The notes: a model not told the origin generated them from the letters alone. DNA of 64,000 nucleotides from Paraburkholderia sp. HP33-1 (GCF_021390595.1 NZ_JAJEJR010000001.1:2356001-2420000); one strand, 5' to 3'. Positions 26,418-38,547 are shown, counted from the first letter of the stretch. Numbers and translations: made by a program.

Positions 26418-27122
26418 TTAGCTGAGCGCTTCGCGTTCGAGCGTGTCGCGCGGCTGATGCCGCACGTCGGTGCCCTTCACGATGTAGATGATGAACTCAG
26501 CGATGTTCTTCGCGTGGTCGCCAATCCGCTCGATCGCCTTCGCGATGAACAGGAAGTCGAGGCCGACCGAGATCGAACGCGGATCTTCGGTCATATACGA
26601 AATCAGCTTGCGCACGAACGCACGGAATTCCTCGTCGATCGCCTTGTCATCGCGCACGATCTGCGCGGCGGCGACCGTGTCGAGACGCGCGAACGCGTCG
26701 AGCGCGCGACGCAGGATCGACACCGCCATCTCGCCGGACAGCTTGATCTCGGCGATGTTGATCGTGCGCGATGCGCCGTCTTCCATCAGGCGCTTGGTGC
26801 GCTTCGCGATCTTTTCGGCTTCGTCGCCGGCGCGCTCGAGGTTCGTGATGGTCTTCGAGATCGCGATCAGCAAGCGCAGGTCGCGCGCGGCCGGCTGACG
26901 TCGCGCGATGATGTTGCTGCACTCCTCGTCGATCTCGACTTCCATCTTGTTCAGACGATCTTCGGCGGCGATGACCTGCTCGGCGATACCGAGGTCGAAT
27001 TCGTTGAGCGCCTGCATCGCGTTGATGATTTGCGACTCGACGAGGCCGCCCATTTCGAGCACTTTCGACGAAACGAGGTTCAGGTCGGCGTCGAACTGGC
27101 TGGACAGATGTTTGTCGGTCAT
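26418..27122 (-). CDS. phoU: Phosphate signalling complex protein PhoU
   Basis: Negative regulator linking the Pst transporter to PhoR. The 234-residue protein is made of two PhoU three-helix repeats; the metal-binding type motifs appear as EEC-rich EVEIDEECSNIIARRQPAAR and DLRLLIAISKTITNLERAGD in the first half and DLLFIAKAIERIGDHAKN-type FLFIAKAIERIGDHAKNIAE in the second. The start ATG 27122 has CGGAG upstream. It sits between pstB and phoB (26 bases before phoB), consistent with one operon. Confidence 0.96.
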   Translation of the reverse strand: MTDKHLSSQFDADLNLVSSKVLEMGGLVESQIINAMQALNEFDLGIAEQVIAAEDRLNKMEVEIDEECSNIIARRQPAARDLRLLIAISKTITNLERAGDEAEKIAKRTKRLMEDGASRTINIAEIKLSGEMAVSILRRALDAFARLDTVAAAQIVRDDKAIDEEFRAFVRKLISYMTEDPRSISVGLDFLFIAKAIERIGDHAKNIAEFIIYIVKGTDVRHQPRDTLEREALS

Positions 27123-27150
27123 GTCGTACTCCGTTGTGTTGCCCGGCGAA

Positions 27151-27999
27151 TCAGCCGAAGCGGCCAGTGATGTAGTCCTCGGTTTCCTTGCGGACCGGCT
27201 TGATGAAGATCTTTTCGGTGTCGCCGAATTCGATCAGTTCGCCGAGGTACATATAGGCAGTGTAGTCCGAACAGCGGGCCGCCTGTTGCATGTTGTGCGT
27301 GACGATCACGACCGTGTAGTCGCTCTTGAGCTCAGCGATCAGCTCTTCGATACGGCCCGTCGAAATCGGGTCGAGCGCCGAGCACGGCTCGTCGAGCAGC
27401 AGTACTTCGGGGCGAATCGCAATGCCGCGCGCGATGCACAAGCGCTGCTGCTGGCCGCCCGACAAACCATAGCCGCTCTGGCCGAGTTTGTCCTTCACTT
27501 CGTTCCAAAGCGCCGCCTTTGTGAGCGCCCACTCGACGCGGTCGTCCATTTCCGAGCGCGACAGCTTCTCGAACATCTTCACGCCGAACGCGATGTTGTC
27601 GTAGATCGACATCGGGAACGGCGTCGGCTTCTGGAACACCATGCCGATGCGCGCGCGCAGCAGCGAAATATCCTGGCGCGTAGTCAGCAGGTTTTCGCCG
27701 TCCATCACGATTTCGCCTTCCGCGCGCTGCTCCGGATAGAGCGCGTACATCTTGTTGAAGGTACGCAGCAGCGTGGACTTGCCGCAGCCCGACGGGCCGA
27801 TGAACGCGGTCACCTTGCCTTCGGGAATCTCCAGATTGATGTTCTTCAGCGCGTGATACTTGCCGTAGAAGAAGTTGAGGTCCTTGACCTCGATCTTGGG
27901 ACGCGACGGAGTTTGCGCGTGAGCGCTCTGTTCGGGGTCGGAGCCCGCGGGCGCGGCTGTGTGCCCGATCGGATTGAGTTGGGTTTCTGCCATGTTCAT
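27151..27999 (-). CDS. pstB: Phosphate ABC transporter ATPase PstB
   Basis: Cytoplasmic ATPase of the high-affinity phosphate importer, 282 residues. After a 30-residue variable N-terminus come the Walker A motif [15 protein letters not shown], the Q loop [20 protein letters not shown], the signature [16 protein letters not shown] and Walker [14 protein letters not shown], then the H-loop [16 protein letters not shown] 27999 has GGAG 8 bases upstream; a second in-frame ATG two codons later is also possible. It follows pstA by 16 bases. Confidence 0.97.
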   Translation of the reverse strand: MNMAETQLNPIGHTAAPAGSDPEQSAHAQTPSRPKIEVKDLNFFYGKYHALKNINLEIPEGKVTAFIGPSGCGKSTLLRTFNKMYALYPEQRAEGEIVMDGENLLTTRQDISLLRARIGMVFQKPTPFPMSIYDNIAFGVKMFEKLSRSEMDDRVEWALTKAALWNEVKDKLGQSGYGLSGGQQQRLCIARGIAIRPEVLLLDEPCSALDPISTGRIEELIAELKSDYTVVIVTHNMQQAARCSDYTAYMYLGELIEFGDTEKIFIKPVRKETEDYITGRFG

Positions 28000-28015
28000 C
28001 GGATTCGCTCCGCCC

Positions 28016-28912
28016 TTACTTGTTCGAGAAGATCGTGCGCGCGAGGATGTTCAGTCCCAGCACCGCGAGCGTGATCAGGAAGACGCCGGCCCACGCGAGC
28101 GATTGCCACTGCGCGAACGGGCTCATCGCAAACTTGTAGATCGTGACCGGCAGGTTTGCTACCGGCTGGCCCATATCGACCGTGAAGAACTGGTTCGACA
28201 ACGCGGTGAAGAGGAGCGGCGCGGTTTCGCCGGCAATCCGTGCGACGCCGAGCAGCACACCGGTGACGATGCCCGCGATCGACGCCTTCAGCGTGATCGC
28301 CAGCACCATCCTCCACTTCGGCGTGCCGAGCGCGAACGCGGCTTCACGCATCGCGTTCGGCACAAGCTTCAGCATGTTTTCGGTCGTGCGGATCACGATC
28401 GGAATCTGCAGCAGCGCCAGCGCGAGCACGCCGGCCCAGCCGCTGAAGTGGCCCATCTTCGCGACGACGAGCGCGTAGACGAACAGACCGATCACGATCG
28501 ACGGCGCCGACAGCAGGATGTCGTTGATGAAGCGCGTAACGTTCGCAAGCCAGCCCTTCTGGCCGTATTCGGCGAGATAGACGCCCGCCATGATGCCGAT
28601 CGGCGTGCCGACGAAGGTCGCGAGCCCCACCAGCATCAGGCTGCCGACGATCGCGTTGGCGAGACCGCCGCCGTCGGTGTTCGGCGGCGGCGTCGACTGC
28701 GTGAACAGATCGACCGACAGACCGCCGATACCGAGACGCAGCGTCGTATAGAGAATCCACACGAGCCACAGCAGACCAAACGCCATCGCCGCGAGCGACA
28801 GCGTCAGCGCGACCGCGTTGGTCAAGCGCCGGCGTCCTTGCAGGCGCACGCGCATCGTTTCGAGCGTCGCGGGGTCCTTCAGACCCGGCATGTTCAGGGA
28901 TGGTCCGCTCAT
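28016..28912 (-). CDS. pstA: Phosphate ABC transporter permease PstA
   Basis: Inner-membrane permease subunit, 298 residues with about six helices. The first helix is [20 protein letters not shown]; the EAA-type coupling loop is [20 protein letters not shown], followed by [20 protein letters not shown]. Its ATG overlaps the pstC stop by 4 bases (ATGA), indicating translational coupling. Confidence 0.96.
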   Translation of the reverse strand: MSGPSLNMPGLKDPATLETMRVRLQGRRRLTNAVALTLSLAAMAFGLLWLVWILYTTLRLGIGGLSVDLFTQSTPPPNTDGGGLANAIVGSLMLVGLATFVGTPIGIMAGVYLAEYGQKGWLANVTRFINDILLSAPSIVIGLFVYALVVAKMGHFSGWAGVLALALLQIPIVIRTTENMLKLVPNAMREAAFALGTPKWRMVLAITLKASIAGIVTGVLLGVARIAGETAPLLFTALSNQFFTVDMGQPVANLPVTIYKFAMSPFAQWQSLAWAGVFLITLAVLGLNILARTIFSNK

Positions 28913-29910
28913 TTCGCGCCCTCCCCTTTCTCGAGACGCAGCAGCATGAATTTCGAAATCGACAGCACGATGAATGTAATCACGAACAGGATCAGGCCGA
29001 GCTCCATCAGCGCCGACGTATGCAGGCCCGGATCCGCTTCCGCGAACTCGTTGGCGAGCGCGGACGTGATGCTGTTGCCCGGCGAAAACAGCGAAATATT
29101 GTCGAGCAGATTGGTGTTGCCGATCACGAACGTGACCGCCATCGTCTCACCCAGCGCGCGACCGAGGCCAAGCATGATGCCGCCGATCACACCGCTCTTC
29201 GTGAACGGCAGGACGATCCTCCACATCACTTCCCACGTCGTGCAGCCGATCCCGTACGCCGATTCCTTCAGCAGCACCGGCGTCACTTCGAACACGTCGC
29301 GCATCACCGATGCGATGTACGGAATGATCATGATCGCGAGGATCACGCCTGCGCACAGAATACCGATGCCGATCGGCGGACCCGCGAACAGCGCGCCGAC
29401 GATCGGAATGCTACCGAGCACCGCGCCGAGCGGCTTCTGGAACCACATCGCGAAGATCGGCGCGAACACGAGCAGACCCCACATGCCGTACACGATCGAC
29501 GGAATCGCGGCGAGCAGCTCGATCGCGATGCCGAGCGGCCGGCGCAGCCATGCGGGCGACAGTTCGGTCAGAAATAGCGCGATGCCGAAGCTGACCGGCA
29601 CAGCAATGAGAAGAGCGATGATCGACGTCGCCAGGGTGCCGTAGATCGGCACGAGCGCGCCAAATTGCTTGCTGGGTGGATCCCAGACTGCCGTCCACAG
29701 GAACGCGAGACCGAACTCGCGAATCGACGGCATCGAGGAGATGATCAGCGAGACGATGATGCCGCCGAGCAGCAACAGCGTCACGATGGCGGAAAGGCGT
29801 GCGAGGCCGCCGAAGATCACGTCGCCGGAGCGGCCCGGCGCTTTCTGCTGCGACGCACTGCCAGGCGGAGTGGCGTGGCTCGTGCCGGACGCCAGATGAA
29901 TATCGGACAT
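28909..29910 (-). CDS. pstC: Phosphate ABC transporter permease PstC
   Basis: Partner permease of PstA, 333 residues. The hydrophilic N-terminus ([18 protein letters not shown]) precedes the first helix ([19 protein letters not shown]). The coupling loop region includes [20 protein letters not shown], then [23 protein letters not shown] 29910 is chosen because it gives a normal N-terminus with an AGG upstream; the frame is open to 29997. Confidence 0.95.
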   Translation of the reverse strand: MSDIHLASGTSHATPPGSASQQKAPGRSGDVIFGGLARLSAIVTLLLLGGIIVSLIISSMPSIREFGLAFLWTAVWDPPSKQFGALVPIYGTLATSIIALLIAVPVSFGIALFLTELSPAWLRRPLGIAIELLAAIPSIVYGMWGLLVFAPIFAMWFQKPLGAVLGSIPIVGALFAGPPIGIGILCAGVILAIMIIPYIASVMRDVFEVTPVLLKESAYGIGCTTWEVMWRIVLPFTKSGVIGGIMLGLGRALGETMAVTFVIGNTNLLDNISLFSPGNSITSALANEFAEADPGLHTSALMELGLILFVITFIVLSISKFMLLRLEKGEGAK

Positions 29911-29997
29911 GAGAGCCTGATGGACCTGATTCCAGTTGCCGGACGACACATGTCGGGCGGCTGGTGACGCATGCGGCGCATGCCGCGTTAAAGCCAT

Positions 29998-30023
29998 CGG
30001 CCGTCCTCATGCGAGGACGGCCG
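29998..30023 (-). other. Stem-loop between pstS and pstC
   Basis: CGGCCGTCCTC and GAGGACGGCCG form an 11-bp stem around ATGC (palindromic, so on either strand). No T-tract follows. Placed between pstS and the rest of the operon, it may protect the pstS message or cause partial termination so that the binding protein is made in excess. Confidence 0.6.
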
Positions 30024-30080
30024 GGGTACTGCAGGGCGCGGCGATCGACCGCGCCCGCGCTATCAACGCGCTTGTGCCTG

Positions 30081-31112
30081 TTACTCGGCGAGCGACTTGC
30101 CTGCCGAATCCTTCACCTTCTGCTTCCACTGCGTGCGGATTTCCGAAACGACCGATTCCGGCAGCGAGATGTAGTCCAGCTCGTTCGCAGCCTGACCGCC
30201 GTTCTTGAACGCCCAGTCGAAGAACTTCAGCGTTTCCGTGCCTTGCGGCGCCTTGTCCTGCGTCGTGTGCAGCAGCACGAACGTCGCGCCGACGATCGGC
30301 CATGCGTTCTTGCCCGGCTCGTTCGTCAGGATCTGGTAGAACGACTTCGACCAGTCAGCGCCAGCAGCCGCTGCCTTGAACGTTTCGGTCTGCGGCTGAA
30401 CCACTGCGCCGGCTTCATTCTTCATCGCGACGTAGTTCATGTGGTTCTGCTTCGCGTACGCCCATTCCACATAGCCGATCGAACCCGGCAGGCGCTGCAC
30501 GAATGCCGCGACGCCGTCGTTGCCCTTGCCGCCCGTGCCGGTCGGCCAGTTGACCGTCGAACCTTCACCGACCTTCGCCTTCCACTCCGGATTGACCTTC
30601 GACAGGTAGTTCGTCCAGATGAAGCTGGTGCCCGAACCGTCAGCGCGGCGCACCACGGCGATGTCCAGATCCGGCAGCTTGGCCTTCGGGTTCAGCGCGG
30701 CGATTGCTGGGTCATTCCACTTCTTGATCTTGCCGAGGTAGATGTCGCCGAGCACTTCACCCGACAGCACCAGTTCGCCCGGCTTCACGCCCGGCACGTT
30801 GACTGCCGGCACCACGCCGCCGACCACCGTCGGGAACTGGAACAGGCCATCCTTCGCGAGTTCGTCGTCCTTCAGCGGAGCGTCCGAACCGGCGAAATCG
30901 ACGGTCTTCGCGACGATCTGCTTCACGCCGCCCGACGAACCGATGCCCTGATAGTTAACCTTGCCGCCGCCGGACTTCTGATAAGCGTCAGCCCACTTCG
31001 TGTAGATCGGTGCTGCGAACGTGCTGCCCGCGCCCGTGATGTCTGCGGCTTGCGCTGCGATTGCGAAGAGCGCGCCAGCGACGCCAGCGAACACGGTTTG
31101 CATCAATTTCAT
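30081..31112 (-). CDS. pstS: Phosphate-binding periplasmic protein PstS
   Basis: High-affinity phosphate receptor, 343-residue precursor. The signal peptide [22 protein letters not shown] is cut before [20 protein letters not shown]. Family landmarks include [29 protein letters not shown] (phosphate-contacting), [20 protein letters not shown] and [17 protein letters not shown] 31112 has GGAGG 5 bases upstream. It is the first gene of the pst-pho cluster, with two PHO boxes in front. Confidence 0.97.
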   Translation of the reverse strand: MKLMQTVFAGVAGALFAIAAQAADITGAGSTFAAPIYTKWADAYQKSGGGKVNYQGIGSSGGVKQIVAKTVDFAGSDAPLKDDELAKDGLFQFPTVVGGVVPAVNVPGVKPGELVLSGEVLGDIYLGKIKKWNDPAIAALNPKAKLPDLDIAVVRRADGSGTSFIWTNYLSKVNPEWKAKVGEGSTVNWPTGTGGKGNDGVAAFVQRLPGSIGYVEWAYAKQNHMNYVAMKNEAGAVVQPQTETFKAAAAGADWSKSFYQILTNEPGKNAWPIVGATFVLLHTTQDKAPQGTETLKFFDWAFKNGGQAANELDYISLPESVVSEIRTQWKQKVKDSAGKSLAE

Positions 31113-31184
31113 GAGACCTCCAAGGCAGTGTGAGCGTGTGGTGTGAGCGTGAAACTTGAACACCGCGAAGCTTAGGGTCTCTTT

Positions 31185-31202
31185 ATGACAAAAACGTGAC
31201 TA
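31185..31202 (-). promoter_or_regulatory. PHO box 1 (pstS promoter)
   Basis: Read on the minus strand: TAGTCAC-GTTT-TTGTCAT, two 7-base half sites at an 11-base period. The second half site matches the PhoB consensus CTGTCAT in six of seven. A weak -10-like TAAGCT follows about 11 bases downstream. Confidence 0.75.
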
Positions 31203-31205
31203 ACC

Positions 31206-31223
31206 GTGAAACACATGTGACAC
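31206..31223 (-). promoter_or_regulatory. PHO box 2 (pstS promoter)
   Basis: Minus strand GTGTCAC-ATGT-GTTTCAC, again two half sites with an 11-base period, three bases upstream of PHO box 1. The tandem arrangement resembles strongly PhoB-activated pstS promoters of other proteobacteria. Confidence 0.7.
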
Positions 31224-31463
31224 TAATATTACTGGGTGAAAGGTGTCGGAGCCGACGAATTGCTGCCGTGACAATGCACTTTGCATCGCCTCCTCTAAGG
31301 TAGGCGAAAAAGATGGGGCGTGAACGTTTGCGCTCAGCGTCGAGGGTGGTTTTTGCGCGGGATATGCCGATCTTTTGGCGGGTGGAGAACGCGTGTTCGT
31401 TTGAGGGTGAAGGTCGGCCATGCGGTTCGCGGGACCGCTGAGCCAACCCTGATTGCGACGACC

Positions 31464-31499
31464 GGGCAGGCGGCGGTCGCCACCGCCCGCCGCCTGCCC
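31464..31499 (-). terminator. GC-rich hairpin after glmM
   Basis: GGGCAGGCGGC and GCCGCCTGCCC form an 11-bp stem just past the glmM stop codon. There is no T run, so termination may be inefficient or Rho-assisted. Confidence 0.5.
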
Positions 31500-31509
31500 C
31501 GTGTATCGA

Positions 31510-32868
31510 TCAGGTCGTCGCTTCGCGCACCGCATCGGCAATCGCTTCTGAATGCTGAACCGCGTCCGCGACGTTCTGCGCCTCGACCATCACGCGCAGT
31601 ACTGGCTCGGTGCCCGACGCGCGGATCAGCACGCGACCGCGGCCGTCAAGCGCGCCTTCGGCCACCTTGATCGCCCGGCGGATCGTCTCGCTGCCCTTCC
31701 AGTCCGCGCCGGGCTTCATGCGCACGTTGATCAGCTTCTGCGGGAACAGCGTGACGCCGTCGAGCAGATCCGCGAGCGACTTGCCGCTGCGCTGCATCGC
31801 CGCCAGCACGAGCAGCGCGGACACGATGCCGTCGCCAGTCGAATGGCGATCCAGCGACAGAATGTGGCCCGAGCCTTCCGCGCCGAGCTGCCAGCCGTGC
31901 TCGCGAAGCTGTTCGAGTACATAGCGATCGCCGACCGCGGCGCGCACGAACTTCACGCCGGTACGCTGCAGCGCGACTTCCACGGCCATGTTGGTCATCA
32001 ACGTGCCGACCGCTCCTTCCACGTGGCCGGCGGTCGCGATACGATCCTTGACCAGCACGTACAACAGCTCGTCCCCGTTGAACAGGCGGCCGGACGCGTC
32101 AACGACCTGCAGACGGTCGGCGTCGCCATCGAGCGCGATACCGAGGTCCGCGTGGTTCGCGCGCACCGCGCGGACCAGCGCATCCGGCGCAGTCGCGCCG
32201 ACGCCGTCGTTGATGTTGAAGCCGTTCGGCGCGACGCCGATCGGGATCACTTCAGCGCCGAGTTCATGGAACACATGCGGCGCGACGTCATACGCGGCAC
32301 CATGCGCGCAATCGACGACGAGCTTCATGCCGCGCAGGTCGTACGCGGCCGGGAACGTGCTCTTGCAGAACTCGATGTAGCGGCCGGCCGCGTCATCGAG
32401 ACGGCGTGCCTTGCCCAGTCGCTCGGAGGGCGCGCACGCGAGCGGCAGCTCGAGTTGCTCCTCGATCTGCGCTTCAACGTCGTCCGGCAGCTTGTTGCCG
32501 TCGGCCGAGAAGAACTTGATGCCGTTGTCGTAGTACGGGTTGTGCGATGCACTGATCACGACGCCCGCGGCAAGCCGCAGCGCGCGCGTCAGATAGGCAA
32601 TGCCGGGCGTCGGCATCGGACCGGCCAGCATCACATCGACGCCGGCTGCCGAAAAGCCCGATTCGAGCGCGGCTTCGAGCATGTAGCCGGAGACCCGCGT
32701 GTCCTTGCCGATCAGCACCGTCGGGCGAGTGCCCGTTTTCGCCCATTGATCAGCGCCCGCCAGCACCTTGCCGGCAGCGTAGCCAAGCCGCAACACGAAT
32801 TCCGGCGTGATCGGCGCTTCGCCGACCTTACCTCGAATGCCGTCCGTTCCGAAGTAACGACGTGCCAT
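31510..32868 (-). CDS. glmM: Phosphoglucosamine mutase
   Basis: Interconverts glucosamine-6-phosphate and glucosamine-1-phosphate for UDP-GlcNAc synthesis. The 452-residue protein starts [20 protein letters not shown], has the active-site phosphoserine loop [18 protein letters not shown], the metal-binding DGDADR in [15 protein letters not shown], the sugar-binding [19 protein letters not shown] and the C-terminal phosphate-binding [18 protein letters not shown] 32868 has GGGAG upstream. It follows folP by 29 bases on the same strand, the order known from E. coli and many proteobacteria. Confidence 0.97.
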   Translation of the reverse strand: MARRYFGTDGIRGKVGEAPITPEFVLRLGYAAGKVLAGADQWAKTGTRPTVLIGKDTRVSGYMLEAALESGFSAAGVDVMLAGPMPTPGIAYLTRALRLAAGVVISASHNPYYDNGIKFFSADGNKLPDDVEAQIEEQLELPLACAPSERLGKARRLDDAAGRYIEFCKSTFPAAYDLRGMKLVVDCAHGAAYDVAPHVFHELGAEVIPIGVAPNGFNINDGVGATAPDALVRAVRANHADLGIALDGDADRLQVVDASGRLFNGDELLYVLVKDRIATAGHVEGAVGTLMTNMAVEVALQRTGVKFVRAAVGDRYVLEQLREHGWQLGAEGSGHILSLDRHSTGDGIVSALLVLAAMQRSGKSLADLLDGVTLFPQKLINVRMKPGADWKGSETIRRAIKVAEGALDGRGRVLIRASGTEPVLRVMVEAQNVADAVQHSEAIADAVREATT

Positions 32869-32897
32869 GTTTGATCTCCCTGTATGTGGCTGTGGGC

Positions 32898-33812
32898 TCA
32901 ACCGTGCGCGCGGCTCGCATTGGCCGCGTCGCGCAGGGTTGCCCATACTTTTAATGCATCGACGGTTGGTGCGACGTCGTGTACACGCAGGATCGCGGCG
33001 CCCCGCTCGGCCGCGCACACCGCCGCGGCGATGCTGCCGGCCAGGCGCTCTGCCGTGTGCCGCCCCGTCACCGCTCCCAGCATCGACTTGCGCGACATGC
33101 CCGCAAGAATCGGATACGGCGACGCGGCGCGCGGCGCCGTGTCCCGCAGTTGCGCGAGCAGCGCGTAGTTGTGCTCGACGACGGTCTTGCCGAAGCCGAA
33201 ACCCGGATCGACACTGATGCGCTCCCGCGCAATCCCCGCCTGTTGCAACGTCGCGACACGCTCTTCCAGGAAGTGGCGGACGTCGCTGACCACGTCGTCA
33301 TAGTGCGGCTCGCCGCGCTGCATGGTCCGCGGCTCACCGAGCATATGCATCACGCAAAGGCCGCAGTCGCTGTCGCGCACCGCGTCGATGGCGCCGGGCA
33401 AGCGGAAGCCCCAGACGTCGTTGATCATGTCGGCGCCCGCGTTCAACGCTTGACGCATCACTTCCGGCTTGTACGTATCGACCGACAACGGCACGTTCGC
33501 GCCGCGCAGTTGCTCGACGAGCGGTAGCACGCGCTCCAGCTCTTCGTCGAGCGGCACCGGCGGCGCGCCAGGACGCGTCGATTCGCCGCCGATATCGATG
33601 ATGTCCGCGCCCTCCAGCATCATGCGCTCAGCCTGGCGCAGCGCATCGCCGCGCATCGCGAACTTGCCGCCATCGGAGAAGGAATCGGGTGTGACGTTCA
33701 GGATGCCCATGACCAACGGGCGTTCAAACGTCAGCTTGAAGCGGCCGCATTGCAGCGGCTCTGGAAAGGGAAAGGAAGAAGAATCGACTTTCGACACGTA
33801 GCAGTGCTTCAC
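32898..33812 (-). CDS. folP: Dihydropteroate synthase
   Basis: Condenses hydroxymethyl-dihydropterin pyrophosphate with p-aminobenzoate in folate synthesis; the target of sulfonamides. Conserved blocks are [75 protein letters not shown] and [13 protein letters not shown]. The start is uncertain: GTG 33812 (304 residues) or GTG 33797; neither has a strong ribosome site, and no ATG is available. The start lies only about 20 bases beyond a very stable hairpin that follows ftsH. Confidence 0.93.
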   Translation of the reverse strand: MKHCYVSKVDSSSFPFPEPLQCGRFKLTFERPLVMGILNVTPDSFSDGGKFAMRGDALRQAERMMLEGADIIDIGGESTRPGAPPVPLDEELERVLPLVEQLRGANVPLSVDTYKPEVMRQALNAGADMINDVWGFRLPGAIDAVRDSDCGLCVMHMLGEPRTMQRGEPHYDDVVSDVRHFLEERVATLQQAGIARERISVDPGFGFGKTVVEHNYALLAQLRDTAPRAASPYPILAGMSRKSMLGAVTGRHTAERLAGSIAAAVCAAERGAAILRVHDVAPTVDALKVWATLRDAANASRAHG

Positions 33813-33830
33813 TTGGAACGGATGAATGCA

Positions 33831-33863
33831 AAACGGGCCGGTGTGTAGCACACCGGCCCGCAC
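33831..33863 (-). terminator. Terminator-like hairpin between ftsH and folP
   Basis: On the minus strand CGGGCCGGTGTG and CACACCGGCCCG form a perfect 12-bp stem with a three-base loop, followed by TTTT. It lies 18 bases past the ftsH stop and about 20 bases before the folP start codon. Confidence 0.75.
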
Positions 33864-33880
33864 TTTCTACTGATTACCGA

Positions 33881-35770
<1,890 letters not shown>

Positions 35771-35959
35771 AGCACCACTCCTTCACTTAGACGGGCGCCT
35801 ACATTTGCCTTGCGGCACCACGAAAGCATTCTAATCCAGTCCGCAGACCCCTGCCATAACGTTTCACTACCGTGGAAATAGGGTAGCGGGCCGGCTTGTC
35901 GCCGGCCTCCGGCGCGTCGGGCTCATTATTGGCAGAGGTGGAACTGTCTCTCCGCGCCC

Positions 35960-36622
35960 CTATGCGGGACGCTTAAGATGCTTACCCAAAATAAATGTTT
36001 CTGACGATTTATCCCGCGACGCCTTCGGCTTGCGGGCTCCCACCACCTTGAACTGGCGCTTGAACTTTTCGACAATCTGACTATAACCACTGCCGTGAAA
36101 GCATTTCACTAAAAGGGCGCCATCCGGTTTCAGGTGATTTTGCGAGAATTCGAGCGCGAGATCGCATAAATGCTCGATCCGCGCCGCATCCGCGATCGCC
36201 ACGCCGGACAGGTTGGGTGCCATATCCGAAATTACAAGGTCTACCTGGCGCGCACCGACCAATTCTTCGAGCTGAACCAGCACCGAGTCTTCGCGGAAAT
36301 CGCCCTGGATGAAGTGCACGTCGGCCACTGGCTCCATCGGCAGGATGTCGAGCGCGATGATCGTGCCGTCGATACCGCCTTCGCGCTCCGCATTGCGCTG
36401 CGCGCCGCTCGCGAGCTTGTTGCGCGCGTACTGGCTCCAGCTGCCCGGCGAGGAACCCAGATCGACGATCACCTGCCCCGGACGGATCAGCTTGTCCTGC
36501 TCGTCGATTTCCTTGAGCTTGTAGGCCGCACGGGCACGATAACCCTCCCGTTGGGCCATTTTGACGTACGGGTCGTTGATGTGGTCATGCAGCCACGCGG
36601 TATTGAACTTGTTTTTTGCCAT
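35960..36622 (-). CDS. rlmE: 23S rRNA (uridine-2'-O)-methyltransferase RlmE
   Basis: Methylates U2552 of 23S rRNA in a late step of 50S maturation. The 220-residue protein starts [20 protein letters not shown] and has the FtsJ-type SAM motif [20 protein letters not shown], the catalytic Lys-Asp-Lys elements (K in [15 protein letters not shown] in [13 protein letters not shown] in [13 protein letters not shown]). ATG 36622 gives the conserved N-terminus. It is upstream of ftsH in the same direction, as in E. coli, and divergent from the yhbY homologue. Confidence 0.96.
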   Translation of the reverse strand: MAKNKFNTAWLHDHINDPYVKMAQREGYRARAAYKLKEIDEQDKLIRPGQVIVDLGSSPGSWSQYARNKLASGAQRNAEREGGIDGTIIALDILPMEPVADVHFIQGDFREDSVLVQLEELVGARQVDLVISDMAPNLSGVAIADAARIEHLCDLALEFSQNHLKPDGALLVKCFHGSGYSQIVEKFKRQFKVVGARKPKASRDKSSETFILGKHLKRPA

Positions 36623-36812
36623 TAAAGATTGAACTGTTGCTGCGTCGGGTCGCGCTTTAGGGGATAATACGCGGTTAATTCGCGCGGCCCCGCCAGACTG
36701 GCGGCCATCCGCGACTCTGTTGTTCTGACGCGCGCCCTGCCGAATCAAGCCGCCCGAATCGCTCGGACGAAAAACGCAGGAGCCGCTATTTTAGTCGAGT
36801 CTTCCACTTTCC

Positions 36813-37343
36813 ATGCCAGCCCTCAAAGTCTCTCCCGACCAACGCGCCGAGTTGCGCTCCCAGGCACATGCGCTCAAACCGGTCGTGCTCGTCGGCGCCG
36901 AAGGCTTGACCGACGCTGTGGTCGCTGAAATCAAGGTGCACCTCGCCGCGCACCAATTGATCAAGATCCGCGTGTTCGGTGACGAGCGCGAGGAACGCGT
37001 CGCCATCTACGAAGAAATCTGCGACACCCTGAACGCCGCGCCGATCCAGCATATCGGCAAGCTGCTCGTGATCTGGAAGCCCGAATCGGCACAGCCGGCT
37101 GCGAAGTCGAAGCGTGGCGCCTTGCCGAGCGCCCGCGAAGCGGCGGCCGAAGAAACCCGGCCGGCCAAGGGGCGCGCACCGCGCGTCGTCAAGGTCGTGA
37201 AGCCGACCGATGTGCCGCTGCGCAAGCCGCGAGCCAAGGCGGTGCTGGTGCGCGGCAATGAACGCGTGACGCAGGGTGGCAACATCAAGCGCGCGAAGAA
37301 GCGTCAAACCAGCGCGAAGCGCTCGCATCAGTCGTCGAAGTAA
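36813..37343 (+). CDS. yhbY: YhbY/CRM-domain RNA-binding protein with long basic tail
   Basis: Binds pre-50S ribosomal particles; the CRM domain has a KH-like RNA-binding fold. Residues 1-97 match YhbY: ALKVSPDQRAELRSQAHALK, PVVLVGAEGLTDAVVAEIKV, LIKIRVFGDEREERVAIYEE and NAAPIQHIGKLLVIWKPE. The remaining 79 residues are rich in Lys, Arg, Ala and Pro and look disordered; E. coli YhbY is only 97 residues. The gene keeps the E. coli order next to rlmE-ftsH and greA. Confidence 0.93.
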   Translation: MPALKVSPDQRAELRSQAHALKPVVLVGAEGLTDAVVAEIKVHLAAHQLIKIRVFGDEREERVAIYEEICDTLNAAPIQHIGKLLVIWKPESAQPAAKSKRGALPSAREAAAEETRPAKGRAPRVVKVVKPTDVPLRKPRAKAVLVRGNERVTQGGNIKRAKKRQTSAKRSHQSSK

Positions 37344-37540
37344 GCGAAGACGCGGCCAGGGTGCGGACCGGATCCGCACCACCCATCGACGACCGTGAGC
37401 GAAAGGCTCGAATCACCCCGAGAATGAGCCGCAGTTGGCCGCGGGATTCGGACGATTCGCCGCAACGCGACGCTCCTCACAGGCATCGGCAACAACCAGC
37501 GGCAATCGCGCCGCGTAACACCATCGGCCACCCGCGAGCC

Positions 37541-38050
37541 TCAGCCCGTCACCTTTCCCACGTCGCTGCGCGCGACCTCTTCCTCAGCCGCCACGCCGAC
37601 ACGCGCCGGCAGCAACCACACGAGCGCAATACCCAGCAGGCTTTCGATCAGATAGAACAGACTTGACACGCCGTGCAGGATGCCGAATCGGGTCGCATAA
37701 ACGGAATGCCCAACGTCGCTGCCCGCTTCGAGCGCGGCCGCGCGCATTGCGTTCATGAACGGCTGCAACGCGAAATATCCGACCAGCACGCATACGAGCA
37801 TGCCGGCGAGCAGCCAGCGCAAGCGGCGATACGCGCCACTACCGCGCCGCACGAGCAGGTTGGCGAGACCGATTAGCAAAATGCCGCACACGACACCAAT
37901 CACACCCTGGATACGAAACAGCTGTGCGGCGACGGAACCCGCCGTCATCCGGTCGAGCGTCGTGAACAGCACGGGCGCCACCGCATAGCCGATAGTCAGC
38001 AGACTACCGACCCACACCGCCGTCAAGAGGCGGAATAAACGATGCGGCAT
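37541..38050 (-). CDS. DUF4149 family membrane protein
   Basis: A 169-residue protein with about four membrane helices: LLTAVWVGSLLTIGYAVAPV, GVVCGILLIGLANLLV, WLLAGMLVCVLVGYFALQPF and LFYLIESLLGIALVWLL. The pattern (small N-terminal LWVG, then VAPVLFTTLDR) fits DUF4149/TMEM205-type proteins. The start is uncertain: ATG 38050 resembles the family N-terminus (MPHRLFRLL), but ATG 38068 lies just two bases after the greA stop. Function unknown; probably in the same transcript as greA. Confidence 0.8.
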   Translation of the reverse strand: MPHRLFRLLTAVWVGSLLTIGYAVAPVLFTTLDRMTAGSVAAQLFRIQGVIGVVCGILLIGLANLLVRRGSGAYRRLRWLLAGMLVCVLVGYFALQPFMNAMRAAALEAGSDVGHSVYATRFGILHGVSSLFYLIESLLGIALVWLLPARVGVAAEEEVARSDVGKVTG

Positions 38051-38070
38051 CAGAGACACCGGCCCCATCC

Positions 38071-38547
38071 TCAGACGTAGCTGACCGCGATGATTTCGTA
38101 TTCGCGTACGCCGCCCGGCGCCTGCACCGATGCGACGTCGCCTTCCGACTTGCCGATCAGCGCACGCGCGATCGGCGAGCTGATCGAGATCAGGCCGTGA
38201 TCGATGTCCGCTTCATCGTCACCGACGATCTGGTACTTGACCGACGCACCCGATTCGAGGTCTTCGAGCTCGAGCGTCGCGCCGAACACCACGCGACCGT
38301 CCGCTTCGACTTGCGAAGGGTCGATCACCTGCGCGCCGGCAAGCTTCGATTCGATTTCGGCAATACGGCCTTCGATAAAGCCCTGCTTTTCCTTCGCAGC
38401 GTCGTATTCCGCGTTTTCCGACAGATCGCCCTGGGCGCGCGCTTCCGCGATCGAGTTGATCACGGCCGGACGTTCAACCGATTTCAGGCGCTGCAATTCA
38501 TCGCGCAGCATGTCTGCGCCGCGCTTCGTCAATGGAATAGTGCTCAT
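38071..38547 (-). CDS. greA: Transcription elongation factor GreA
   Basis: Rescues backtracked RNA polymerase by stimulating transcript cleavage. The 158-residue protein starts [20 protein letters not shown], has the N-terminal coiled coil with the acidic tip in [20 protein letters not shown] and the C-terminal domain with [20 protein letters not shown] and [23 protein letters not shown] 38547 gives exactly E. coli length; upstream in-frame sequence belongs to the leader hairpin. Confidence 0.97.
   Translation of the reverse strand: MSTIPLTKRGADMLRDELQRLKSVERPAVINSIAEARAQGDLSENAEYDAAKEKQGFIEGRIAEIESKLAGAQVIDPSQVEADGRVVFGATLELEDLESGASVKYQIVGDDEADIDHGLISISSPIARALIGKSEGDVASVQAPGGVREYEIIAVSYV

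Larger units (their letters stand above)
31113..31509. promoter_or_regulatory. glmM-pstS intergenic region
   Basis: Holds the pstS promoter with its PHO boxes (31185-31223) and, near the glmM end, a strong GC hairpin. The sequence between (about 31230-31460) shows no coding or structural signal that I trust. Confidence 0.6.
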
